64,000 bases of DNA from Mariannaea sp. PMI_226 (Eukaryota > Ascomycota > Sordariomycetes > Hypocreales > Nectriaceae). The position numbers were made by a program, and so were the translations under genes. The stretch lies in assembly GCA_024336345.1 (NCBI GenBank), contig JANFOG010000001.1:62001-126000 (forward strand), in the 5' to 3' direction. Shown one piece after another: positions 1-12,510 of the stretch (the first letter of the stretch is position 1; every line of letters begins with the position of its first letter). Below the pieces are notes generated by a model that made no database searches, was not told where the DNA came from, and worked only from the letters and a program-made list of their open reading frames with translations.

Positions 1-866
1 GCACAGCTGATACTATGCACAAGTATGGTCTCGGATCTGCCTAGGCCACGCTCACCCAAAAAAAAAAAAAAAAAACAGTGTACCTTTATCTGAGGTAGTT
101 AGGTACCGACCCACTCATGGAACTCAAAAAAACGACGTCCCCAATAGGAACACTCGTTTGGAAACTGGATCGACACAATGAGGCTAGACCCAGCGAGGGC
201 GACAGGCGTCGCTTTTCTTTGCTAGGTAGTCGTTGAAGCCGTGACCATTCGTCGATTGCCTCTGTCGGTGATCGGCATTCCTCCTTCTTTATGGCCTCAG
301 ACTTTGGTTGTCGCTACCGCTGGTTGCTCTCATTACCATCATCGTCCAAGTAGTGGCCGTTACTATCCTCATTCTTGTTATACTCTTCATACCCCATATT
401 CCCGACTCCAACTTCCGTGACATAATCTTTACTTCATCTAGTGGTTTTTTTTTATTTATGTTTTTTTTTTTAATTTCATGCCAGCCCCCATCTCCCTCGA
501 CCAAGACGCTTGTCGCTTTTCCAGAGTGGATTGCGCCTCTGCCAGCCAGCGACCCCCCCTGGCTGTTGCTACTCTTACTCAATGTACTATAGGACTACAT
601 GCTAAATCGCATCGGCACGACTCCAACTGCTGCCGAGACCACCACTGCACTTGCTTGTCGCTGTGCTTTCGCTCTCAGCCTACAGCCACCAACACCTTGT
701 GCCGTCAGTGTTTCTCGCCCTCACCCTCCGTCTCAATATTGTCCTTGCTTCGCCGACCGCGTTCTTCTCCTCCTGCACCCTCCTATCCACGCGACTTCGA
801 CCGCCGAGTTTTACACCCTTAATCTCTTCCATCCAAGGCTCAGGAGAGAGTCTACGCGCCGTCTCC
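1..866. other. Upstream region and leader of BST1
   Basis: No convincing gene is visible. The stretch carries a poly-A run near 58-75, a T-rich stretch near 441-472, and C/T-rich DNA from about 480 onwards, which is typical of a fungal promoter and leader. The BST1 reading frame is open upstream to about 651, but there is no in-frame ATG before 867, so this part is read as 5' leader. Short open frames on the minus strand show no family resemblance. Confidence 0.5.
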
Positions 867-3800
867 ATGAAGAGACGGTCTTCAGGGTCGGCCGATGACG
901 GTGACGAGTCCTCCCTCGATACCGATATTTCCGATCCCGAGTTGATTCCAAAGACATGCCCACCTGGGCTAGGCTCTCGCCCATCGTCTGCTAGGAGTAG
1001 GCGGCCTAGTAGTCTCAATTGGAAGCAATCCAATGGACGCGATGGACGCAACGGCCACGCGAAGGACGATTCTATATCTACCATCACGCTGATGCGAACC
1101 TCACTCACTGCACCCTCTGCTCCTAAGATGGCTCTTGCTAGGACGCCTCCTCAATCCCCTTCACCGATACGACGACTTCGCCGCTCCTCGCCAATCTCTA
1201 TTATTGTCCTCTTAACTTCAGCGCTGGGAATCACTCTTCTCTTTGGCATCCTCCGGTCTTTAGTTACTCGCCAACTTGACCCCAAGGGCTGTCGCATGTC
1301 CTACATGCGACCCTCATACGTACGCTTCACTGAATTTGACACTGAGCATACTCGGTTCGCAACAAAATATTCCTTGTATCTATATCGAGAACAGGGCGTC
1401 GATGAAGAGGATAAGGTACCTGCCTACCCTGATTCTGGGAGCTTCATTGCTGGTTCCATATCTTTCTTGCTAACAGCTGGTGTAGTTGCGCGGTATCCCC
1501 GTTCTCTTTATCCCTGGGAATGCCGGTAGTTATAAACAAGTTCGTCCTATCGCGGCTGAGGCAGCCAACTACTTTCATCATAACTTTCAACATGATAAGG
1601 CGGCACATGACGGTGGGATCCGAAGTCTAGACTTCTTTACAGTCGATTTCAACGAAGACATTACTGCCTTCCATGGCCAGACATTGCTCGACCAAGCTGA
1701 GTATCTAAATGAAGCTGTTCGCTACATTCTTTCTCTATACTCTGATCCTCAACGGAAGGCTCGCGATGGCCACCTCCCTGACCCTACCTCGGTCATTGTT
1801 CTCGGCCACTCGATGGGTGGTATAGTTGCACGAGCAATGCTTGTCCAGTCAAACTACCAGGCCAACTCGATTAACACAATTATCACCATGTCTGCACCTC
1901 ATGCTCGCCCCCCGGTCACCTTCGACGGGCAAATTGTCCAACTTTACGATCAAATCAATGACTACTGGAGGCGTGCCTATTCTCAGCAGTGGGCAAACAA
2001 TAACCCACTCTGGCATGTTACACTTGTCTCTATTGCTGGTGGTGGCCTGGATACCGTTGTGCCGTCAGATTATACTAGCCTCGAGTCGCTTGTCCCGCCA
2101 ACTCATGGCTTCACAGTCTTCACCACCGGCATCCCAACAGTTTGGACTAGCATGGACCATCAAGCAATTCTCTGGTGTGACCAGTTTAGAAAAGTCATTG
2201 CGCGTACCCTGTACGACATCGTTGACGTGCATCGCGCATCGCAGACCAAGCCACGAGCGGACAGAATGCGCGTGTTTAAGAAACGATTTCTCACTGGCAT
2301 GGAGCCCACGACAGAGAGCGATCTTGGCTTGAAAGAAGCAACAACCCTGCTCACCTTGGATGATGGTTCTGATTCTATTCTCCCCGCCGGAAGGAGACTT
2401 GCCCTTAGGGAACTGGGCCATCATTCGCGACCGAAGGCATATCTCCTCCCTATTCCTCCCCAGGGCTCCCCAGAGTCTAAACGTTTCAGCCTTCTTACCG
2501 ATACTCGTCTCGATGACATCGGGGAGAGCAGCAAACTAGACGTGCTCTTTTGTAGCGTTCTCTCCTCCCAATTAGGAACGGTCAACTCGCTCTATCCTAC
2601 TCACCTAGATTTTTCCGGTGACCAGTCTGGTTCAATGACCAAATTTGCTTGCAAAAATGCTGCATCGGACCAGATCCTGCTTCCCGCTTCGACCACAACG
2701 ACAAAATTTCCATTCTACCTCGACAGGGAGCGGGAAATTACGCCATTCTCATACTTGCAATATGACCATAGCCAAATCTCTGATTACGAGTTCGTCGCAA
2801 TTGTGGATAAGGCTGCCTCTGGAACACATAATTTCCTGATCGCAGAATTCAGCGAGCAGTCAGCCTTTTACAAGAAACAGGACATAAACCTTGCACATCT
2901 ACTCTGGTCTGGAGTGTCTTTGGAGCTCCCTGCTCAGCGGCCAATGAGTGTGGAGGTCAATATTCCTTCTCTCCAGTCAGCTCTGCTTGCGTATGATTTG
3001 AAGGTGCTGCGACCTCCATGCAAAGTGAACAACGAAGCATTTCGCCCCTTGGTACGACAGTACATGGATCAGCCATATGAATCCAAGTACTTTGTCAACG
3101 TGGAGAACGTAGCTGTTAGTCTTCATGGTGTTGCTCCATACATGCCGCCACCCCTGGACATCGGACGCGAGAATGAAGGTTTAACATTCCAGATCTGGAC
3201 TGACCCATTGTGCGAGTCGGGCCTTCAACTCGAGATAAAACCGGATCTGTGGGGAAGCTTGGGGAAGTTGTACATGCGTTATCGAACCGTCTTCGCTGCA
3301 TTTCCACTTCTTATGGTTACTTTGGTCCTGCGGAAGCAATTTCGGGTGTACGACACCTCGGGCGTTTTCATTTCTTTCTCAGAAAGCTTGGATATGTGCC
3401 TGCGACAGTCAATCCCGCTTCTACTCCTTTCACTTACCCTTCTGTCCTTCTCCCTTAGCGGCAGTTCTCTCAGCGGCCTTGGATTGTTCCTGGAGAGAAG
3501 TAAGATTACCATATCTGGTGTCGACTTCCATCAACATGATGGTTTGATCGGGACTGAGGACGCCTTTTTCTGGTTCTTAGTCCCCCTTATTGGTGTAGTT
3601 TGTGTCGGTGTCTGCGCTGTCCTTCACTATATCGTACTCATCTTCACACACACCTTCCGGCTTCTGCATATCTTAATTATGGCATTCCCCTTGTCAGGAT
3701 CAACTGACGATCAAGGACGTAGCAAGTCGCCAGGATTTGTTCCGTCAACTCCAAGGCGACGTATGATTACCACAGCGGTTCTCTTGTTCTTAGTTGCGAC

Positions 3801-4332
3801 GTTCATACCATATCAATTTGCATACCTTGTGGCTTGCATTGTTCAGCTTTTGACCGTTGTCCGAGCCCTCGGAATCAACGCTACGCTTTTGTCAACAGCC
3901 AATACTAATTATTACCATTACGCTCACTCAATCCTTTTATTAATGCTCTGGATCCTTCCAATCAACCTGCCCATTCTGGCGGTCTGGATTCGAAACTTAG
4001 CGGTCCATTGGCTCACGCCTTTCTCATCCCATCACAATGTTCTTTCAATTATGCCGTTCATTCTCCTCGTGGAGAACTTGACGACAGGGAGAATGGTTCC
4101 TCGGCTCAACAGCTGGCTGCGGCACGTTACCAGCGTGCTCCTCTTTGCGACTGCTTTGTACGCCGCGCTATTCGGTGTCTCCCACGCATATATGCTTCAC
4201 TACCTAGTGAATATTATTGCACTATGGTTGGTAGTTGTTCACTCAACAAGTGACACCTGGTCACTTACTGGCCTGGGTGCCATGTTTGACGGCAATAAGA
4301 GCGATACTGAGAAAAACGGAAAGGCACCTTAA
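867..4332 (+). CDS. BST1: GPI inositol-deacylase (Bst1/PGAP1 family)
   Basis: ER-membrane lipase that removes the acyl chain from the inositol of GPI anchors after attachment to protein, needed for exit of GPI proteins from the ER and their quality control. Two exons, 867-1415 and 1486-4332, joined in phase 0 by a 70-bp intron (gtacct...gtgtag), give 1131 residues, a usual length for the family. An N-terminal membrane segment lies at about residues 108-130. It is followed by the family block around GIPVLFIPGNAGSYKQVR (from about 186) and the lipase elbow GHSMGG with nucleophile Ser near 292. Several hydrophobic segments fill the last 350 residues. The start is the first in-frame ATG; the open frame upstream has no ATG. 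The MFS gene downstream is on the opposite strand, so the two converge. Identification is strong. Confidence 0.95.
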
Positions 4333-5338
4333 TAATGATTCCGTTTACAACCAAACTGATTAACGTAGGAAAGCCCTCTCTTCCTTTTGGAACCCTTTGA
4401 TATTTCGCTTATGCCGCTCAAAATACTGGCTCATGTTCAGGCATTCCATCGGCGCAGAACAAGCGAAAGACCATGCTAATCTCCACCAAACGGTTGTATC
4501 ATTTTCGCCACATACAATTTATCTTATCATTCGCGCATTCTGGTTCAGCCCGGAATGCTGAATGTTGGCATTATTTCCCAACTAGCATTTTCATTGCTAA
4601 GCGGATTATTTCCGTTAATAGTCAATTTTCTCATAATTTTGCATTGCTGGGGAGTCAGCGTGTTACGGCCTCGGAAAAAAAGGGGGGGCGGAAGTTCGGT
4701 GGTGCGCCCCTATCCTGGCATAATTTTTTTTTCTTTGGGCATTTGCAGCATTTTCGGCGTTTAACCGGCACCTAGACGGGGAATGGGGATGAAGAAGGAC
4801 CAGAAGAGACTTGACTTATTATTTCCTTTTCAGACAGACAGTTTCTGATCATTAAATGGGTCTTGAATATGCGACTGCTTTTCTCCACGTGCCATTCACG
4901 GGCGACGTGTTTGTCGATCAAAGCGGACGGAGACAGTTTGGGTATCGCGAGCATTGCGACCTACCTGATGTGATTGAAGACATTGGTATCAAACAAGAGA
5001 GAGCGAGGATTTAGATTCCCAGCCATGGAAAGGTGGGGGCTAGACTGCGCGGCGGTCAACGGATTTTAATCTTGTATGGGAGAACCCAAAGAGGTCGGCC
5101 CGTGGATAGAGAGAACCATTGACATGAACAATCGAGATGGATTTCAATAGTATCGATCACTTTTCAAATTAAGCGCATTTGAGCCATCTCAGTGATTACG
5201 CGCAGAAACCTCTGGGAAAGATGGAGACACTTTCCCCAGATATCATCTCACTGCCAAAGTGACAAACAGCAGAGTAAAAAAAAAAAAAGTCGAAGTCGAA
5301 TCATCTATATCTCTACGTAAAAATTGCTTCCAGATAGT
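4333..5338. other. Convergent intergenic region BST1 / MFS
   Basis: About 1 kb between two stop codons facing each other. It should hold both 3' UTRs. AT-rich stretches and short homopolymers are present (A run at about 5277-5288, G run near 4682), but there is no supported gene. Open frames at 4473-4775 look like chance. Confidence 0.5.
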
Positions 5339-7340
5339 CTAGTCTTCCTCATCGCCCTTGTTCATTTCGCGCAGATATTCTTGATGTTGACGCCGAATGA
5401 CCCACAGTGTGACGCCTAAGCCAGTAACGCAGGCGATCAAGGTGTAAATGTACGCAGCACGGTAGCAGTCGAGGCCGTCATGACACGAGCGTTCGCCATT
5501 TTTCTCGACTATACTATGCCTGTCGTATACGGTACCGTACAGAAGATTGAATATGTTGGACGAGAGGATGGGTGACATGGTCATAAAACCCCAGTTTTGG
5601 CTCAGACCGTTGATGCCAAAAGTCTCCGCAACAATAGACGGGTACACGCCGAAAAGGAAGCCGTAGGAGACGCCAGACAGGCCGGAGACAATTCCGAGAT
5701 AGTATGGACTGCGGATATTGAGGGCAAAAACTTGAGCGACGAAAAACCCGAGAGAGGCAACAACCAAGCACCACAACCGGCTAGCATCCAGGCGTTTGAC
5801 AAGGAAGTCGGAACCGACACCTGTGGACGTCGTGGTGAGATTTCAGGGGAAACAAAATCATGAGACCAAGAAGAATAGCTTCCTGACGGGATTGAGGAAA
5901 AGAAATACTTACCGCTAGAGAGTCGACCCAGAAAACTGCAAAGGGATAAGACCGAAACATGCATCTGCTGCTGCTTGATAAGAAACTCGTTGTTGACCTC
6001 GGGGTCGAAATGAATCCAAAGGGCCTTGGCATCGTTGCCGATATTGCTAAGGCATAACCGATTAGCAAGCAAGCATGTGGCTGTTGGGCTTGCGGCCATA
6101 CTTAATGGTCATGATACCAACACCAGCAAGGACTCCCATGATAGTAAAAAGCTGCCAGAATCCCAGAGACCGGAGTAGCCTAAACCCACGAATATCTGTA
6201 CGGTGGGAACGATCAATGTCAATATGATTACCAAAGAACGAAGCATCGCCGATTAGCGACGTCGGGCGGGCCATTAATGATGATGTCTCGCTCGTCTCAG
6301 TGTCCTCGGGGATCTCATCGGCGACCACAGGGCCACTAACCGGCTCAGATGGGATTCCAGGAACGGCCGTCGGATCTGAAGGGTAGTCGCGATTTGATAC
6401 ATGGACAGAGGTCGAGGAAGATGCAGGGGCCGGGGGAGGGGCGGAGACGGACGTAGTCATGATCACGGGATTGGATTCAGAGGAGTTGGTGCTGTGTCTC
6501 GCAGAATTAGACGACGTACCAGGATCAGCGTGGGCGGAGCGAAAGTGTTTCGGCTCTTCAATGGACATGGTTCGTGTGAGCTGTGAGGAATCGCGAGGGT
6601 GAGGATTAGAATCCGATGAGGAAACAGCATGGTAATCGGACGTGGAGTGAGGATGGACTTTTAGGAAGAAAAAGCCACCAAAGGTGAGGCCGCAAGTTCC
6701 CCACGCCAGAAGCATAAGGAACGCACTAGGATCGCCAGGGAAGAACAGTGAGCCCATGGTGGAAAAGAAGAAGGCACTGAGCCCAAAGGCGGCGAGGGGA
6801 AAGGCGGTGGCCGTGCCTCGACGTTGCGGCCAGTTCAGAGCCGACGTCTTGACGGCAGCAGAAAAGGCCATACAACCTCCCAGGCCAGATAGATAGGAGA
6901 ACAGGAAGAGAAAAGGAACTGAACCAGAAGCCCGATCGTAAGCTTGATGGAGGGGAAAATAGCCCAAAGCCAATAACACGGCGCCGCCTAAGACGGCAGG
7001 TCTCGAGCCGCGATGATCAACGAACATGCCAATTGGAACTCCCAAGGTATACTGGCCGAGGTTGCCAGCAAGACCGATGAGGTTGCTCTCGGTGGAAGAG
7101 AGCTTTAGCCGTTCGGCGAATTGCGGAGCCCAGGCCGAGTAGACATACTTTTTATCAAAGTCAAGAGTCAGTATAATAGCAAACAACGGGATACATGGCC
7201 CTCAAATGGGGGAGGATTCTCACATTGGTACCGCAAGCAAGAGCGATGAGTGTGGCGGCTATACTGGCGACGATGCGCCCCCGGTTGTGGTCAAGCTGTC
7301 GGTGTTGATGTTGAACATGCTGGGGTGTCTCTTGGCGCAT
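5339..7340 (-). CDS. MFS transporter, Mch1/nodulin-like family
   Basis: Predicted 12-helix major-facilitator permease resembling yeast Mch1 and plant nodulin-like transporters; the substrate is unknown (the family name monocarboxylate transporter is historical). Four exons on the minus strand: 7340-7224, 7147-6102, 6046-5913 and 5820-5339. The introns are 76, 55 and 92 bp, and the product is 592 residues. The N-terminal segment continues across intron 1 into YVYSAWAPQFAERL, the conserved start of the family. Six helices are followed by a long Ser/Thr/Pro-rich cytosolic loop, and the second half includes the GVGIMTI-NNIGND block. The C-terminus is short and charged. It is divergently transcribed from TMS1, with 1.8 kb between starts. 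Confidence 0.85.
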
Positions 7341-7497
7341 TATGTATGGTTGGATACTTATTGAAGAGTGCGGATCATCGAGAGGGAGGTAAATATAGTA
7401 TAGTATGAGCAGGACTCAGGCTCTACAGAGTAACGGAAAGAGAGGGCGGCTAGAAAAGAAAGAAAGATGACGACAAAAAAAAAATAAGAAGACGAAG

Positions 7498-7531
7498 GAA
7501 AAGAAGAAGAAGAAGAAGAAGAAGAAGAAGA
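7498..7531. repeat. (GAA)n microsatellite
   Basis: An uninterrupted purine GAA trinucleotide tract of about 11 units, in the 5' leader or promoter of the MFS gene (about 160 bp from its ATG). Such tracts are length-polymorphic. Confidence 0.9.
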
Positions 7532-7795
7532 GTCGTTGGGAGGGAAAGAGAAGAACTTGTTAAGTGCAGAGGCAACGAAAGAATGATGAAAATATAATAT
7601 TATGATAAGAAAAGAGGTCTGGTGAGACGCGAGATCCTAGATATGCCGGATCTGTCCGGAGAAAGGGGATGCCGCAAATAAAAGAGGAAAGGGGCCCACG
7701 TAAACAGAGAAGTATTGGGAGGAGAGACGTGGCGGGTATCACTTAGAGGGTCAGCCGAGACGGGGGGTGAGACAGTTGGGAAGTGGACGGTAAAG

Positions 7796-7870
7796 TAAGT
7801 GGTAGTGGTAGTGGTAGTGGTAGTGGAAGCGGAAGCGGAAGCGGAAGAGGAAGAGGAAGAGGAAGCAGAG
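7796..7870. repeat. Compound trinucleotide repeat (GTA/GTG, GGAAGC, GGAAGA)
   Basis: Successive GTGGTA units grade into GGAAGC and then GGAAGA units, about 75 bp in all with a regular 6-bp period. It is open in one minus frame as a Leu/Pro-rich peptide but shows no sign of being coding. Confidence 0.85.
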
Positions 7871-9136
7871 GCAGAAGTCGAGTAGGAAGCAAATGAGAAA
7901 AAGCAGTGAAGTACGGACTAATAGCTGATAAAGGCATCATATTGGAGGGTACCAAGTACGGAATTCTTGTACCTAGATGCCTGTGTCTACCTGCCGAAGG
8001 TACCTTACATTGTCGAATAAGTCTCTCATAACAGCTACCTCTGCACAGGTCGGCAGGTAAGTGCTGTAAGTATTTGGAGAAAACTCGCTATCTGAAGCCC
8101 CCCCGCATCTTGCTCGATTCCATGACGGCTAGCGCCCGTTGAACTACCTACAGTACCTACCTATGCAGTTCCTCTTCCTTTCGTATCAGCTTGGTGACGA
8201 TGTATCTATAAATTACCGGAAACTGCCGAATCTACGTTTATCACTATTCTTGACTTTTCCCTTGCCTTATGGCTAACAGAAAAAAAAATTAGTGTGTTTC
8301 TCATATGTGAGAGACGTTTGCCATGTACAAATCAGATCTCTGATTGGTGATTCGTTAATGATCGATGATCGGTGGATCGAAAGATGAATGAGTACCCCAG
8401 AATTGACAAAGTCAGCCCCTGCTGGTATTTTATTCCACACCCTGTTCCCCCCCCCCCTCTCCCCTCTTCTTCTCCCTTGAATAAGGCCAGGGAAAGGCTG
8501 CGAACGAGTTCATTCCGGGACGGGCTTGGTCACACTCAGAGCTCCAAAGAGGGACTTGCGTGAAATCAGCCACTACTACTCAGCCGGTTAGGTCAGCGGG
8601 TTTCAGCCACATGATCGAAGAAGTCTAGGATGGGGTAGTTGTAATTACCTACATACCTACCTACCCATTCTATATAGTCTACCAGTAGATCTTACTTTAC
8701 AGAATACGGATACTCCCATGAGTAGGTAAACTGATCAAGATAGGTAGAAAATATCACGGTGAATGGAAAACACGAACCGCCCATTGGCCATGCCCCCCCC
8801 CAAGCCTTGGCCATTCTCGCCACCGTCATCGTGCCAAGGGCGACGTAATCTCACGTGAACAATCCTCCTATCAAATTGACCCAAGCTAAGTCAAGTGGGC
8901 CTAGCCCAGAGTCCGGCTCCAATCACCCTCTTCCTCCTAGAACCATCCAGATCCTCCAGCCTCATCCTTCTACTGAGTCTCTATCTACTCTCTCATTGTA
9001 ACCACCGTATTCGCCTCTCGTCTGCACAGTTTGCGCCTGCAGCTGCGCGCATTCGGCTTCCCGATTCACTACACATATATCATCTTCATCCGCCACTTTA
9101 ACCGTCCTCGCGCCAGCGCTATTCATCACCGTCGCA

Positions 9137-10728
9137 ATGGGCGCACTTTTATCACTACCGCTTCTGGCGGTACCGAGTATGGGTACCGTACGTTCTTTCT
9201 TCGAAAGACCAACTCCATCCCTCTCTGTCGAATGAAGACTGATATAACATTCTTCTCAGATCATGTCCGTGGGAGCCAGTTGCTGCGGCGCTGCAACCTG
9301 CTCCATGGTCTGTAGCGCTTGTGGCAAGTGCGGCAACAGGTATGGCCAACACGACTAGACTATCAATCACCATGGTCTTCCACTCTGTCCTTCTAGAATC
9401 CGACTAACTCCTCTTCCAACAGCGTCGCTACTCGTATCGGATACGCACTGCTCCTCCTCGTCAACTCCATCCTTGCGTGGATAATGCTCACACCGTGGGC
9501 CATCGAAAAATTACAACACCTGATGCTAGACTATGTCAAGATCAATTGTCCAAATGGTAGCTGTTATGGCTGGCTCGCTGTCCATCGAATCAACTTTGCT
9601 CTCGGTCTCTTCCACCTTATCCTCGCTGGCCTTCTATTCGGTGTTTCCTCCTCAAAGCACCCCCGTGCCGCGATCCAAAATGGTTACTGGGGGCCCAAGG
9701 TGATTGCCTGGGCCGTCTTCATTGTGCTCTCTTTCCTGATCCCCAACCCATTTTTCCTTGTTTGGGGCAACTACATCGCTTTTGCCGGTGCCATGCTCTT
9801 CTTGATGCTGGGCCTAATTCTCTTGGTTGATCTGGCTCACAACTGGGCCGAATACTGTCTGGCGCAAATCGAGGACTCTGACTCCAAATTTTGGAGATTT
9901 GTGCTCATTGGTTCGACGATGGGAATGTACTTGGGCTCCATCGCCATGACGGTCGTTCAGTACGTGTTCTTTGCTCGCGACAAGTGTCACATGAATCAGG
10001 CTGTTATCACCATCAACCTGATCCTCTGGATTATCGTCTCTGTCATTTCCATCAACCCCACTATCCAGGAGTACAACCCCAAGGCTGGTCTGGCTCAGGC
10101 TGCTATGGTTGCAGTCTACTGCACCTACCTAACCATGTCTGCCGTATCGATGGAGCCTGATGACAACCAGTGCAACCCCCTGGTTCGTGCCCAGGGTACC
10201 CGAACCACATCAATTGTCATTGGAGCTATCGTTACCATGTTGACCGTGGCTTATACAACAACCCGAGCTGCCACTCAGAGTCTTGGCCTAGGCTCCTCCA
10301 ATGGGATCCGCCTGAGTGATGATGAGCATGGCCTCGTGACTCAACAACCTAATGCCCGTCGTGAGATGCGTGCAGAAGCTCTCCGTCGAGCTGTTGAAGA
10401 AGGCAGCCTTCCCGCCGACGCCCTACTTTCAGATGATGACGAGGACAGCGAATATGGCGACCATGCAGCCCACGATGACGAGCGCTCAAGGACCCAATAC
10501 AGTTATAGCGTCTTCCACATTATTTTCTTCCTGGCTACGACCTGGGTGGCAACCCTGTTAACTATGAACTTTAACGAGGCCACACAGGACAGCGGTAGCT
10601 TTGCCCCTGTCGGCCGTACTTATGCCGCAAGCTATGTTAAAATTGCCAGCGCTTGGGTTTGCTACGGCATGTATACCTGGACGTTGGTGGCGCCCATTGT
10701 TTTACCCGACCGCTTCGACTTTTCTTGA
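9137..10728 (+). CDS. TMS1: Serine incorporator Tms1 (SERINC family)
   Basis: Multi-pass membrane protein of the SERINC/TDE1 family, linked to serine-derived lipids (phosphatidylserine and sphingolipids) and to endomembranes. Three exons, 9137-9187, 9260-9339 and 9423-10728, with introns of 72 and 83 bp, give 478 residues. The N-terminus MGALLSLPLL is followed by the diagnostic Cys-rich stretch (ASCCGAATCSMVCSACGKCG) and then about ten hydrophobic segments. An acidic loop (LLSDDDEDSEYGD) lies before the last two helices, and the end VAPIVLPDRFDFS is the conserved SERINC tail. The start is fixed by the conserved N-terminus. Identification is firm; the biochemical role of fungal members is less certain. 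Confidence 0.95.
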
Positions 10729-12510
10729 AAATGATTCTCTGCATATTATTCCGCGTCGGAGTTGGAGTTGGGAGGCGAGCGTTCGGTTTGTCTTTACGCT
10801 TGATCATACATTTGCTTGTTCACTCTAGGTAGTAGATAGTACTCGCGGTTCCCGCTTGCATTACTACAGACATACATCTATATACACATGACAATTCACA
10901 CTGCTCAGCGAGGTAGAAAGTCGCGAGATTTGCAGATCTAGACCTCAAAGTAACATCTATTTGATACAAGTTTGCCCCTCAATGTTGTCCTTCCTCTTTC
11001 GCTCCCTACATTTGCAACGACGCCACATCCATAAGGCCAGGAATTGGGTAACAACATGCCATATCTTGAAAGCTCACTATCGCCGTTTGTGCTGCAAGTG
11101 GTTGTGTTGGGTACGTGTTGTCTTCGACTAAAGCTTACTGATCTCCCACATGGTTTGCGGTCCTGATCCCATTCAACCACTGAGTGAAGAATCTATGCGA
11201 TTTCCGTATCAAGATCAGGGTGTCTTTAAACAGTTATGAAAAGAATTGTATGTAGCTTGGGCAGAGTTGGGGTTGAACTTCTCCAGAGAGGGTGATCAAA
11301 ATTACTTGGTATGGAGTGGTCCTTACCATTCAGGACAGCAAACTCGGTTCCGTACCATTCCAAATATCTTAGGAGGCCTCATCGAAGAATGTCCTCTTCC
11401 CGATTCCTCAAGTCGTATATAGACCTAATAGCAACTCGCTAATAACAGTCCTTGTGCGAGCCGTCCCGGGACTGATTTCATTGAATAATCAAGGTCAAGT
11501 CATATTGCCTCAAATAAATCCTAGGACTGGGCCTCTTGTGGCCACCAAACAAGCAACCAGCCATCAAGATTTAGTGATGCGTCTAATCTCGAATATGAAT
11601 ACAATTACCCAACATATGCTACAATACCTTATCAACTCTGATTCATCTGATGACTCGCTCACGTTCTTTCCCCCATCAGGCTATGCGTGGATGGAGATGA
11701 GACTTGAGTCACTCAAAGACAAGCATAAGGAGACCATTTACATCCAAACAAACGCGGTCCTTACTTTCTTAAGACGCTTACATACGCCTTCTCAGATCTT
11801 GTATACTGTACTAGGTAGATAGAATACTACTCAAACAGAACAAGGGTTGTGCTGTACCATCAAACTGTAACTACGTGGATTTTTTTTTTCGGGGTTTCAA
11901 AAACCCCAAAAAAGTGAAGTCACTCGATAAGGCTAGGAATTTTTGCAAATGGTGAAATATGCTTCACAATATCAAATCAACCAGTTTTGAGATTTGAGGT
12001 ATATGTTTCCTTCGTATCAACTCGGTTTTGTTTCAAGCACCACTCATATGCTGAGCAGTGGCTGTGTGCTTTGCTTCGTCTAAGGAAGTGTCCTTAGGAT
12101 ACAATATCAACATCAACAACGCCTTCAAACACCGATGCTGATGGTTTGGGCTCGGAAAGCATGAAGTAAACACTAACCATCAGCGAGCGTACCTATCAGC
12201 CGAACAGTACGCTGTATACCCCTGACAGGTTCTATCCTGAATTAGAGACTGTCCGCCTGGAGCAATTTCGCAGCTCATTTTCGGGGCGTGAATTCCACCA
12301 CCCTTTTTCGCCAACGCCAAACCCAGATGATATACAATTATTGCAACTGCCCAATGCAATATCAGAGTCTTCTTACCCATCTCCTGTTTTCATGGGGTGA
12401 CACGAGATGTCCAGTATCGCTGCTGCCGCTGCAGCATCGCCAGATAATACCGCGCAGGCGACCCAAGGATAACTAACAATCCAGTGACCAGGGTCGCAAT
12501 CAATCACGCC
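10729..12510. other. Convergent intergenic region TMS1 / cystathionine beta-lyase
   Basis: About 1.8 kb between two stop codons facing each other. It includes a strong T-run/GGGGTTT hairpin at 11880-11913. One plus-strand open frame (11454-11822, 122 codons) has no ATG until 11580, no recognised domain and no splice support, so it is not called. Nothing else is supported. Confidence 0.5.
11880..11913. repeat. Foldback hairpin (T-run, GGGGTTT / AAACCCC, A-run)
   Basis: GGGGTTT at 11891-11897 is the inverted complement of AAACCCC at 11901-11907 across a 3-nt loop. A T10 run on the left (11880-11889) can continue pairing with A6 on the right past a single bulged C. The result is a stem of about 13 bp in the intergenic space between convergent genes. 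Confidence 0.7.

Larger units (their letters stand above)
7341..9136. promoter_or_regulatory. Divergent promoter region MFS / TMS1
   Basis: About 1.8 kb separating two divergent starts. It contains a GAA tract (7498-7531), a compound trinucleotide tract (about 7796-7870), several TACCTAC/GGTACC-type motifs (7971-8050, 8145-8165, 8650-8670) and C-runs near 8450 and 8795. No gene is supported; the short open frames here are low-complexity. Confidence 0.5.

Noticed and set aside
651..866. N-terminal extension of BST1 from 651
   Set aside because: The frame is open but begins at TTG with no ATG before 867; the extension is low-complexity leader.
5597..6099. Open frames on both strands overlapping the MFS gene
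   Set aside because: They are shadows of the MFS exons and introns; the exon reading restores conserved membrane sequence.
7796..7870. Possible CRISPR-like or tandem gene repeat
   Set aside because: Simple trinucleotide microsatellite with a 3/6-bp period, no spacers.
11454..11822. 122-codon plus-strand open frame between TMS1 and the cystathionine lyase
   Set aside because: No ATG until 11580, no recognised motif, no splice context that extends it, and it lies in a convergent 3' region.
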